50,596 nucleotides of DNA from Bacteroidota bacterium (GTDB taxonomy: Bacteria; Bacteroidota; Bacteroidia; Cytophagales; Cyclobacteriaceae), in assembly GCA_024280115.1 (NCBI GenBank), contig JAJRQT010000019.1, positions 1 through 50,596 on the forward strand, read 5' to 3'. A program made the translations under genes and the position numbers. Positions 15,142 through 23,409 of this stretch are shown here, one piece after another (positions within the stretch are counted from its first letter, which is position 1; the number at the start of each line of letters is the position of its first letter). The notes beneath the pieces were generated by a model that ran no database searches, was not told the DNA's origin, and was given only the letters and a program-made list of their open reading frames with translations.

Positions 15142-17799
15142 TTATTGCCACTTTAATGAAGCCAGCTTATTTGTTAGGCTGTCGATGAGGAAGGTAACAT
15201 GATAATCCAGAGAAGTTGTAAACTCTTTCTTTTCTTTTGCAGAAAGCGGGCCGTCTTTGAGTTTTTTCTTTATCTCGTCCAATAACTTCATTAATTCCTT
15301 CATGCCGAAAGTAGCGATCAAACTCTTCATTCTGTGTCGGAGCTGCCTGTATGTTACCAATTCTTCATCATAAATTGAAACTTTGAGCAATTCCAGGTTG
15401 ATTTTAAATTCTTCGATGGTCATTTTTAAGAACTCCTGATATCTCATCAAATTATTCAAGAATAGTTTATCTGTTCTTTCAAATACAATTTTGGTGTCCT
15501 GCTCATCTTCAACTGGTTCAATATCAACTATATTCAATTCTTTAAATTCATCTACTATATTCAAATGTTCAACAATTTTGGCCCTCAGATCATCGATACT
15601 TATTGGTTTTAAAATAAAATCCTGCATTCCCGAAATAAATATTTCATCCCTTGTGGATTCAGTTGTGCTGGCAGTAAGTGCTAATATTGGTATATCTTTA
15701 TAGTATTTGTCGTCCATCGATCTTATTCGGCGGGTCGTTTCAAGGCCATCAATTCCGGGCATTTGAATATCCATCAGAATCAGATCAAATGTTTTTTGTT
15801 GAATTTTATCTAAAGCCTCATATCCATCTGATGCCATTTCAACTGTAACCCCCCAGTCAGAAAGGATCTCTTCTATCAGAAATTGGTTGGTAGTAACATC
15901 CTCAACATATAAAATATGTAATTGCATTTTCCACTTAAAATCACTGATTTTTGATGTTGGCAGACTATTTATCGGAAGGCTCATGTCTGCTTTATCAAAA
16001 GGTAAGGTTACAGTAAATAACGATCCGACATTTTCTTTGCTTTTCACATCGATTGTTCCATGTTGGATTTCTACCAGGTTTTGAACAATCGACAACCCCA
16101 ATCCAGTACCACCATATACTCGTGTTGTACTTTTATTTGCCTGATGGAACGGGTTAAAGATGTCTTTTATTTTATCACTTGCTATTCCAATGCCTGTATC
16201 CTGAACTGTAAACTTGAAGACATAAGCAGATTTGGATTTCTTCAAGAGATCAATTTCCATTTCAATTTTCCCTTTCGACGTAAATTTAATGGCATTTGAA
16301 AGTAAATTATTTAATACCTGGCTAAGCTTTATATAATCACCATTGATCACTTCAGGAACATTTTCAGAAATTCTGTAAGATATATTAAGGTTTTTATCCA
16401 GTGCCCTTGGCCTTAAACTTGCCATCACATTTTCAATGAGCTTCTTTATATTGAAATTAACTTTTTCAATTTCAATTTTTCCTGATTCAATTTTGGAGAA
16501 ATCCAAAATGTCATTGATGAGGGAGAGTAGATTTTTGGATGAAAAATGTAAGGTTTGAAGAAGCTTCGATTGATCCTTTCTGGGTTTTCTCCTCAGCATC
16601 AATTCGGTCATACCCAATATGGCGTTCATTGGAGTTCTTATTTCATGACTCATGGCCGAGAAAAATTCATTTCTGGCTTTCATCACATTCTGAGTTTCTT
16701 TCTCGTAGTATTTTATTTTATTGATATTGGTTGAGATGCTCAGCATATTAACATCTCCATTAGCCAATTTTAAAGGCTTTTTAATGGTTTGATAGTAATT
16801 GACAACTCCAACACTGTCAGAAATTTGTTCTTCAATAAGAATCTCTTCACCACGGTTGATGACTTTTTCCTCTATCTCCATGTACTTTTGTTCCATACCC
16901 TCCGAAGCGGGGAACATGTTATTCTCAATTGAAAGAAATTCTTCTCGTGACAAGCCTGCGAGTTCTGCAACTGCTTTGTTACAATAAATCATCCGGCCAT
17001 TTCCATCCCGCACAAAAATGAGATTTGGATCAGAATCAAAAAGTTGCTCAACAAACTCTTTCTGCATTTCTAATTCCAACTCAAATTTCTTTCGCTGGGT
17101 GATATCAACAGAGGTGGCCATCTCTATTACCAAATCATGCTCACGGAATTCTCTTTTTATCTTTGTTTCAAACCATCGAAATCGGCCATCTTTATGTTTT
17201 TGCCTATAGGTATAAAAGCTAAATGGAATTTTATTTTCCTGATCTGCTTTAAGCTGCCGTTGGTACTCCTCAAAATCGTCTTCATGTATCAATTCATTCC
17301 ATTTTTCAAGGGAATTTATTTCATCAACACTGTAGCCTAAAAAATCGGTAATCGATGGACTCAAATAAATTAATTCATTTCCCTCGAATAATATATTGAT
17401 ATCATACGCATTTTCGGCAAGCAATTTATAGAGTTTATTCGCTCTGGCATCTTCCTCCGTATGAGATGTAATTTGGAAAAGAATATATTTCTGATGTTTT
17501 ATTTTAAGTTTCTTAATTTCAACATTTAGCGGCCCCTTGTTGATACAATTCTTGAAACATGCCAGATAAGAAAGACTACTATTTTCACTATCCGTCAAAA
17601 GACTGATAATCCTTTTAATCTCTTTCACATCCTCTTTTTCAAGAAGGTTAAAGACATTATTGTTGAGAAGTTGCTCCGGTGTTAGTTTAAATAATATTTC
17701 ACTGGACCTATTGCAGTACAATACATTTCCCGAATAATCGGTAGATAATATCGATTCCTGAGAGGAGTTTACAATTTCGGAAAGAAATTCCTGGTCCAT
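15142..17799 (-). CDS. hybrid PAS sensor histidine kinase with receiver and HPt domains
   Basis: An 885-aa cytoplasmic phosphorelay protein with no transmembrane segment. In order: PAS 1 (about 3-115), PAS 2 with PAC (about 122-240), PAS 3 (about 247-365), HisKA (SHEIRTPMNAILG, His385), HATPase (NLLSNAIKF, DTGIGI, GTGLGLSI, about 485-600), receiver (about 627-745, LILMDIQMPGIDG with Asp677) and HPt (about 780-885, RHRMKSLIATFG with His822). All phosphorelay residues are present, so it could carry out a full His-Asp-His relay to a distant response regulator. No output regulator is adjacent; it is an orphan in this window. Confidence 0.93.
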   Translation of the reverse strand: MDQEFLSEIVNSSQESILSTDYSGNVLYCNRSSEILFKLTPEQLLNNNVFNLLEKEDVKEIKRIISLLTDSENSSLSYLACFKNCINKGPLNVEIKKLKIKHQKYILFQITSHTEEDARANKLYKLLAENAYDINILFEGNELIYLSPSITDFLGYSVDEINSLEKWNELIHEDDFEEYQRQLKADQENKIPFSFYTYRQKHKDGRFRWFETKIKREFREHDLVIEMATSVDITQRKKFELELEMQKEFVEQLFDSDPNLIFVRDGNGRMIYCNKAVAELAGLSREEFLSIENNMFPASEGMEQKYMEIEEKVINRGEEILIEEQISDSVGVVNYYQTIKKPLKLANGDVNMLSISTNINKIKYYEKETQNVMKARNEFFSAMSHEIRTPMNAILGMTELMLRRKPRKDQSKLLQTLHFSSKNLLSLINDILDFSKIESGKIEIEKVNFNIKKLIENVMASLRPRALDKNLNISYRISENVPEVINGDYIKLSQVLNNLLSNAIKFTSKGKIEMEIDLLKKSKSAYVFKFTVQDTGIGIASDKIKDIFNPFHQANKSTTRVYGGTGLGLSIVQNLVEIQHGTIDVKSKENVGSLFTVTLPFDKADMSLPINSLPTSKISDFKWKMQLHILYVEDVTTNQFLIEEILSDWGVTVEMASDGYEALDKIQQKTFDLILMDIQMPGIDGLETTRRIRSMDDKYYKDIPILALTASTTESTRDEIFISGMQDFILKPISIDDLRAKIVEHLNIVDEFKELNIVDIEPVEDEQDTKIVFERTDKLFLNNLMRYQEFLKMTIEEFKINLELLKVSIYDEELVTYRQLRHRMKSLIATFGMKELMKLLDEIKKKLKDGPLSAKEKKEFTTSLDYHVTFLIDSLTNKLASLKWQ

Positions 17800-18045
17800 A
17801 AAGCAAAAAATTCGTCGGGCCTAAAAAAATATCAATGCCCAAAAGATAAAACATTAATCAATTCAATATAATATTTTTTAAGTAATTTTTTAAATCTCTT
17901 AGAAAAAGCAATATTTATTATTGAAGTTTTTATATTTTGTAGATGAATATTCCGTTTCACTGGATATTATTCCAAATTTTCTCTAAGATTGATTTAAATT
18001 ACTTTTTTGTTATATTCGAATATTTTATGTAATGTAACCTAGAAA

Positions 18046-20124
18046 ATGAGTTGGATTATCTATCCATTCGCAAGAATCACACCTATGTTGACAATTGGTA
18101 TCCTGTTAAAAGACTTGATAGGATGGCCGGGGAGGCATTGGTTAATAGGATTGTTATTTTTATTAGTATTATTGTCATTTTATTTATTCATTTTTAATCG
18201 TAGTTATCACGCGAAGAAAAATATATTCCCTGCTTTAGCCGCTTTAATATCCTTCATCATCGTTGGATTCATTTCTGCTCAACTCAACTATGTATTGAAT
18301 CGTCCCGGTACAGAATATAAACATCAATCAGCAAAAGCTTTTTACATTGCAACCATCATATCAAGGCCCTCAGCAACACCAAAATCCATAAAATATAAAG
18401 CTTCAATTGAAAGCATAAAAAAAGGCGATCTTTGGTTTAAAGCCCAGGATGAAGTCATTTTGTATTTTAAATCAAAGCTCAATCCTGAATTTAATTATGG
18501 TGACAGGTTAATTGTGAAAGGAAATCCAACGCTGCACAAAAATCAAAAAAATCCATATGCATTCGATTATGCCCTTTACTTACAAAGACAAGGAATTTAT
18601 TTTCAGGACTTTTTATCAGAGGGGGAATTCATTTCAATCGATGGTGATCGTGGAATTTCTCTCGGATTAATAGTTTTTGAAGTAGGGGCAGTATTCGAAA
18701 ATGTATTGGCAGAGTATGTATCCTCTGAAAAAGCACGCAATTTGATGAAAGCGATGCTGTTGGGTCGAAGAGATGAAATTTCTCCGGAAATGGAATATGC
18801 CTATGCAGCTACTGGAACATCTCATATTCTAGCGGTATCAGGATTACATATTGGTATTATATATTTAATTTTTTCAACACTATTCAATTTTTTAAAATAT
18901 GGGAAATCTAAATGGCTATACTATGTACTTGTCGCGATTTCTCTCTGGTCATTTGCTATTATTACCGGGCTTTCACCATCTGCACAAAGGGCAAGCATTA
19001 TGTTCACATTCATTTTGGCGGGTAAGCTGTTGAGTAGAAATAATAACATTTACAATTCAATCCTGGCTTCTGCTTTTTTTATACTCCTATTCTCTCCAAA
19101 CCTCATTTATTCAGTTTCTTTCCAGTTATCCTATGCAGCAGTATTCGGAATTGTCTATTTATATAAGAAAATCTACAACTTGATTTATGTTCAAAATAAG
19201 GTCATTAATTTCTTCTGGCAAATTACTGTACTTTCCATTTCAGCTCAAATCGCAACTTTTCCTATTACTATCTATTATTTTCATCAGTTTCCACTATTAT
19301 TTCCATTCACCAACCTTGTTGCAATACCTACTGCTATAGTGGTAATTATATCTGGAATTTTAATTTTGGTTACATCGGGGCTGGGTCCTATTCCGGTTAT
19401 TATAGGCAAATTTGTAGAAGGCTGGGTGATATATTACAATGATTTGATGACAACAATAAGCAGTCTAAATTTTGCCTTGATAGGAGATCTCTACTTAAAA
19501 CCTGTTTATGTCTTTATAATCATTTTATGCGTAATCCTTATTTTGCAATTCTTAAATCAAAGGAAGCTGATATATTTTAAGAGTTTCACCATAATAATAG
19601 TACTATTCACAGTCTTTGTTTTGTTGGACAATTATTCAAAATCCGATCAAAGGAGTGTTACAATCTATCATATAAACAATAAATTTTATTTTGACATATT
19701 TGATGGATATTCCTGTTATACAAATATGATTGCATCCAACAATAAAAAAACAATTATCTACAATGTTATCCCAAACCGGAAGCGTCATTTAATAAAAGAT
19801 ATAAAAGGATTGAACAACGCCCATATGGTGAAAAAGATTGGTGAAAGTACTCTGATCTATTGGGAAGGCAAAACAATACTAATTCTCCGCGATGAGGTTG
19901 GGTTAACTAAAGCTACCAATCCATTAAAAATTGATTATTTAATTATTGGTGACAATTCCATCAGAGATTTAAATACCCTGGCGAAAAAATTAATCATTCT
20001 GAATATAATTATAGATCAAACCAATAGCAGGACCTTGCAAGAGAAAATACTGCAACAATCCAAAGATCTCAATATCGAAACACATTCGATAGAGGAAGAT
20101 GGTGCATATTCCATAACTATTTAG
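18046..20124 (+). CDS. comEC: ComEC/Rec2 family DNA-uptake channel protein
   Basis: A 692-aa polytopic membrane protein. N-terminal membrane helices (about 5-75) flank a DUF4131 region (to about 185), followed by the Competence domain (about 215-490) with the conserved GTSHILAVSGLHIGI. In ComEC this channel takes single-stranded DNA across the inner membrane during transformation. The C-terminal 170 residues lack the metallo-beta-lactamase HxHxDH motif of longer ComEC proteins; only a degenerate remnant could be there. It appears to be a single gene, with no other competence genes nearby. Confidence 0.88.
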   Translation: MSWIIYPFARITPMLTIGILLKDLIGWPGRHWLIGLLFLLVLLSFYLFIFNRSYHAKKNIFPALAALISFIIVGFISAQLNYVLNRPGTEYKHQSAKAFYIATIISRPSATPKSIKYKASIESIKKGDLWFKAQDEVILYFKSKLNPEFNYGDRLIVKGNPTLHKNQKNPYAFDYALYLQRQGIYFQDFLSEGEFISIDGDRGISLGLIVFEVGAVFENVLAEYVSSEKARNLMKAMLLGRRDEISPEMEYAYAATGTSHILAVSGLHIGIIYLIFSTLFNFLKYGKSKWLYYVLVAISLWSFAIITGLSPSAQRASIMFTFILAGKLLSRNNNIYNSILASAFFILLFSPNLIYSVSFQLSYAAVFGIVYLYKKIYNLIYVQNKVINFFWQITVLSISAQIATFPITIYYFHQFPLLFPFTNLVAIPTAIVVIISGILILVTSGLGPIPVIIGKFVEGWVIYYNDLMTTISSLNFALIGDLYLKPVYVFIIILCVILILQFLNQRKLIYFKSFTIIIVLFTVFVLLDNYSKSDQRSVTIYHINNKFYFDIFDGYSCYTNMIASNNKKTIIYNVIPNRKRHLIKDIKGLNNAHMVKKIGESTLIYWEGKTILILRDEVGLTKATNPLKIDYLIIGDNSIRDLNTLAKKLIILNIIIDQTNSRTLQEKILQQSKDLNIETHSIEEDGAYSITI

Positions 20125-20159
20125 TGCTTTTCACCTACTAGCTTTAACACAAAATTAAT

Positions 20160-20167
20160 TACCTTTG
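20160..20167 (+). promoter_or_regulatory. -7 box (TACCTTTG) upstream of the pterin genes
   Basis: TACCTTTGCCC matches the Bacteroidota -7 consensus TAnnTTTG(C). It lies about 120 nt before the PTPS/QueD-like gene in the gap after comEC. The -33 region (CTTTAAC) is a poor match. Confidence 0.4.
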
Positions 20168-20288
20168 CCCGCCTAAATGGATATGGGAAAATGAATTATT
20201 CTCACTAAAATTTGCTTTTAAATAGTAAAGTGTGTGGTTTATTCCCAATTATTGAACAAAAGGAAATTATAGATGTTTAATTATCCGT

Positions 20289-20699
20289 ATGAATGTAACT
20301 GTTTGTCGAAAAGAACATTTTAACGCTGCCCATCGTTTACATAATCCCGAATGGTCCGATAAGAAAAATAAGGAGGTTTTTGGAAAATGTAATAATGATA
20401 ATTTTCATGGCCACAACTATGAATTGGTTATTAAAATAACAGGTCAGCCGGATTCACAGACTGGCTTCGTGATTGATATGAAAATTTTAAGCGAAATTAT
20501 TAAAGAAAATGTTTTAGACAGGTTTGATCATAAAAATTTAAATCTTGATACATATGAATTTAAAAAGCTGAATCCAACTTCCGAAAATATTGCAATAGCC
20601 ATATGGAATTTGTTGAGAGAAAAAATTGACGAACAACTAGAAATTAAAGTAATTCTCTATGAAACAGAAAGAAACTTTGTGGAATATCCGTCCAGTTAA
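20289..20699 (+). CDS. 6-pyruvoyl-tetrahydropterin synthase / 6-carboxytetrahydropterin synthase (QueD family)
   Basis: A 136-aa enzyme. His15, His40 and His42 (AAHRL, FHGHNY) form the zinc site, Cys34 is the catalytic thiol, and RFDHKNLNLD supplies the Asp-His pair. The spacing GKCNNDNFHGHNY (Cys then five residues to the first His) resembles eukaryotic-type PTPS more than E. coli-type QueD (CxxxHGH). The product could therefore be 6-carboxytetrahydropterin for queuosine or 6-pyruvoyl-tetrahydropterin. It overlaps folE by 41 nt, so the enzyme making its substrate, dihydroneopterin triphosphate, is encoded in the same operon. Confidence 0.9.
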   Translation: MNVTVCRKEHFNAAHRLHNPEWSDKKNKEVFGKCNNDNFHGHNYELVIKITGQPDSQTGFVIDMKILSEIIKENVLDRFDHKNLNLDTYEFKKLNPTSENIAIAIWNLLREKIDEQLEIKVILYETERNFVEYPSS

Positions 20700-21351
20700 T
20701 GGGCTCACAGTTGATGAAATAGGTGATGAACATATAGGTACGTCCCACGAAACACCTCTTCGTGAAGATGCTTTTGATCTTGATGATGAACTCAAAATTG
20801 AATTGATCCAAAAACATTTTAAAGAGATCATGCAAATCCTCGGTTTGGATCTGACGGATGATAGCCTCAAAGGAACTCCGGAAAGAGTTGCGAAAATGTA
20901 TGTTAAAGAGATATTTTCAGGTCTCAACCCAAGAAATAAACCAAATATCAAGCTTTTTGAAAACAAGTACAATTACAAACAGATGCTTGTTGAAAAGGAC
21001 ATTACGATATATTCCAATTGCGAGCATCATTTCGTGCCAATCATTGGCAAGGTACACGTAGCATATATTTCAAGCGGTAAAGTGATTGGACTTTCGAAGA
21101 TTAACAGGATAGTCCAATATTATGCCAAAAGACCACAAGTTCAGGAAAGGTTGACAGTTCAAATTGGAAATGAAATGAAGTCATTGCTTCAAACTGAAGA
21201 TGTGGCGGTGATTATAGATGCAGAACATTTGTGTGTTTCTTCAAGAGGAGTTGAAGATACCTCCAGCAGTACGGTTACATCATTCTACAGTGGTAAATTT
21301 GAACAACAAGAAACCAAAAATGAATTTCTTACTTACACATATAGCAGATAG
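20659..21351 (+). CDS. folE: GTP cyclohydrolase I
   Basis: A 230-aa GTP cyclohydrolase I (type IA), converting GTP to 7,8-dihydroneopterin triphosphate for folate and other pterins. Zinc ligands Cys121 (YSNCEHHFVPI), His124 and Cys192 (AEHLCVSSRGV) are present, as are GLSKINRIVQYYAKRPQVQE and the C-terminal EFLTYTYSR. The start ATG lies inside the PTPS/QueD-like gene (41-nt overlap), implying coupling. A rho-independent terminator follows at 21374. Confidence 0.95.
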   Translation: MKQKETLWNIRPVNGLTVDEIGDEHIGTSHETPLREDAFDLDDELKIELIQKHFKEIMQILGLDLTDDSLKGTPERVAKMYVKEIFSGLNPRNKPNIKLFENKYNYKQMLVEKDITIYSNCEHHFVPIIGKVHVAYISSGKVIGLSKINRIVQYYAKRPQVQERLTVQIGNEMKSLLQTEDVAVIIDAEHLCVSSRGVEDTSSSTVTSFYSGKFEQQETKNEFLTYTYSR

Positions 21352-21373
21352 ATAAGATCAAATAATTAAATTG

Positions 21374-21402
21374 AAGGCAGCATTCTTTGTTGCCTTTTTT
21401 TA
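21374..21402 (+). terminator. rho-independent terminator after folE
   Basis: AAGGCA (21374-21379) pairs with TGCCTT (21391-21396) over an 11-nt loop and runs into a tract of T. It lies 23 nt after the folE stop, ending the pterin operon and arguing against the earliest possible start of the next gene. Confidence 0.75.
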
Positions 21403-21412
21403 TTATCCAAAA

Positions 21413-22405
21413 TTGGAATTACTCAAACTAACAAAAAACGGGATATATTGCCCTCACGGTGATTTTTATATTGATGCCTCCGGAAGAGTGGAGCGAAATG
21501 TCGTTACTCATGCCCACTCAGATCACGCAAAACCCGGGCATTCTCGCTATCTCACCCACAAAAGCTCTGAGTCATTATTAAGGGTGAGACTTGGCAATAA
21601 AATAAGCGTACAAACACTTGATTACCTGGAGGAAATTAAAATTAATGATGTCACGGTAAGCTTACATCCTGCCGGTCATATTTATGGTTCTTCTCAAATA
21701 AAAGTTTCCCATAAGGGAGAAAATTGGGTGGTGTCCGGTGATTATAAACTTGAAGATGATCAGCTCAGTAAACCGTTTGAACCAGTAAAATGTGATACTT
21801 TCATCACGGAATGCACCTTTGGATTACCTGTTTATAGTTGGCCCGATCAAAATTTTGTTTATCAGCAAATTAACGAATGGTGGAGGCAAAACAAATCAGA
21901 GGGGGTCACATCACTTTTATTTGGGTATTCTCTTGGAAAATCACAGCGAATCATAAAAAATATTGATCCTTCAATCGGGCCGATTTTTGTTCATAAAACC
22001 ATAGGATTGATGAATGATGCCATTATTCGGGATGGTGGAAAGCTTCCCAAAACCAACATCATTGATGAAAAATCTGACATTCAAAGTATAAAAGGGAATT
22101 TGATCATTGCGCCTCCGTCAATTACGTCGCGAAGATTGATGCAGGGTTTGGCCCCAATTTCCAGAGCGATGGCATCCGGTTGGGCTCAGACAGGGAAGAA
22201 TTTTGGTAGAAGCGCGGTCGATAAAGGATTTATTCTTTCAGATCATGTTGATTGGGATGGACTGATGAAAGCTATTGATTTATCAGAAGCTGATCGTATC
22301 ATCACGATGCACGGATATACTGCTGAAGTATCAAGGTGGTCAAATGAAAACGGGAAAGATAGCTGTGAGCTAAACCAACTTTCAAACCAGCCTTATAAAC
22401 TATGA
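21413..22405 (+). CDS. ligase-associated-type DNA exonuclease (metallo-beta-lactamase fold)
   Basis: About 330 aa. The family signature LTKNGIYCPHGDFYID is followed by the metal-binding THAHSDHAKPG (HxHxDH), HPAGHIYGSSQI, and SGDYKLEDD. Homologues are usually encoded with an ATP-dependent DNA ligase, a DEXH helicase and a phosphoesterase as a DNA-damage repair set. The open frame extends to a TTG at 21371, but that start falls in the folE terminator; the TTG at 21413 gives the family's usual N-terminus. No ligase or helicase gene is adjacent; the next gene is an ADPRM-like phosphoesterase 24 nt downstream. Confidence 0.88.
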   Translation: MELLKLTKNGIYCPHGDFYIDASGRVERNVVTHAHSDHAKPGHSRYLTHKSSESLLRVRLGNKISVQTLDYLEEIKINDVTVSLHPAGHIYGSSQIKVSHKGENWVVSGDYKLEDDQLSKPFEPVKCDTFITECTFGLPVYSWPDQNFVYQQINEWWRQNKSEGVTSLLFGYSLGKSQRIIKNIDPSIGPIFVHKTIGLMNDAIIRDGGKLPKTNIIDEKSDIQSIKGNLIIAPPSITSRRLMQGLAPISRAMASGWAQTGKNFGRSAVDKGFILSDHVDWDGLMKAIDLSEADRIITMHGYTAEVSRWSNENGKDSCELNQLSNQPYKL

Positions 22406-22429
22406 ACAGTCTTAATTCAATTAATTTCA

Positions 22430-23272
22430 ATGGAAAAAGGAAGGATTTCTTAATCAGACATTTCTTTTGGGATCATCTCGGATTTACAGTTTTGTGATTT
22501 ACCGCCCTATAAAAACAGGTATTTCACCAACTCGATTATAAAATTCAAAAAGGTAATTGACGTATTCAACTCTTATCCATTGAATTTTGTGATCAATTTA
22601 GGTGATATGATTGATAGGCACTGGAAAAGCTATGATGAGATATTGCCACTTTTTGACAAACTTAAGACGCCTGTTTACCATGTGCTTGGCAATCATGACT
22701 ACGAGGTTGAAAACCAATATAAATCCATAGTTCATAAAAAGATTGGGACGAAAAGATTCTATGATTTTTCTATTGCCAAGTGGCGCTTCATAGTGTTGGA
22801 TGGAAATGAAATAAGCACTTTTGCCAATTCTGCAGGTTCACCTCATTTTCTAAAAGCAGAGAAACAACTTGCAGATATGGAAGCGCAGAATCTTGTAAAT
22901 GCCAATTTCTGGAATGGTGGGATTGGAAGGCAGCAGCAGGAGTGGTTGGAGAATACGCTTGCTAACGCTTCCGATAATCATGAAAATGTCATCATATTTT
23001 GCCACTATCCCATATACCCGGAGGATAAGCACAATCTCCTAAATGATAAAATGATATTGGAAACAATTACTTACTATGATTGCGTAAAGGCGTGGTTTAA
23101 TGGCCACAATCATGTGGGTAATTATGGTATTTTCAAAAACATCCATTTTATCAATGTAAATGGAATAGTTGAAACTGAGTCGGAATTAGCATTTAGCATA
23201 GTTGACATTCAAGAGAATACCATGCGTATTAAAGGCTTTGGCAGTGAGCCTGACAGGGTTCTTTCTTTTTAA
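22430..23272 (+). CDS. ADPRM-like metallophosphoesterase with interrupted 5' end
   Basis: The product resembles the manganese-dependent ADP-ribose/CDP-alcohol diphosphatase family of calcineurin-like phosphoesterases: GIISDLQFCD, NLGDMIDRHW, VLGNHDYEV, GGIGRQQQEWLENTL, IIFCHYPI and WFNGHNHVGNYG in order. The frame from ATG 22430 reads seven codons, then TAA (22451-22453), then continues in frame from 22454. Between the stop and TTG 22580 there is no ATG, GTG or TTG. Starting at TTG 22580 would lose the first metal-binding motif (ISDLQ). An ATT start at 22460 or a disrupted gene are the options. Removing a 15-nt segment flanked by ATTTCTT repeats restores a normal start. The product is likely absent, or made by unusual initiation. 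Confidence 0.75.
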
Positions 23273-23330
23273 TCAGATAGTGGGCCTATGGTATTTTGAG
23301 ATCAATTATGAGTTTACTCTGAAAAGTATA

Positions 23331-23363
23331 AAACCCCTAAATCCCCTGAAGGGGACTTCTGAG
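23331..23363. repeat. CCCCTAAATCCCCTGAAGGGG-type intergenic repeat
   Basis: Located in the gap between the convergent metallophosphoesterase and M1 peptidase genes. It contains the hairpin TCCCC-TGAA-GGGGA (23342-23355). From memory, similar sequences recur between genes in many Bacteroidota; only one copy occurs here. It may also act as a bidirectional terminator, although no T tract follows on either side. Confidence 0.45.
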
Positions 23364-23409
23364 AATCCTAACTTTTCGGAGTGGACTCAATTATACAATA
23401 TTACAATAC

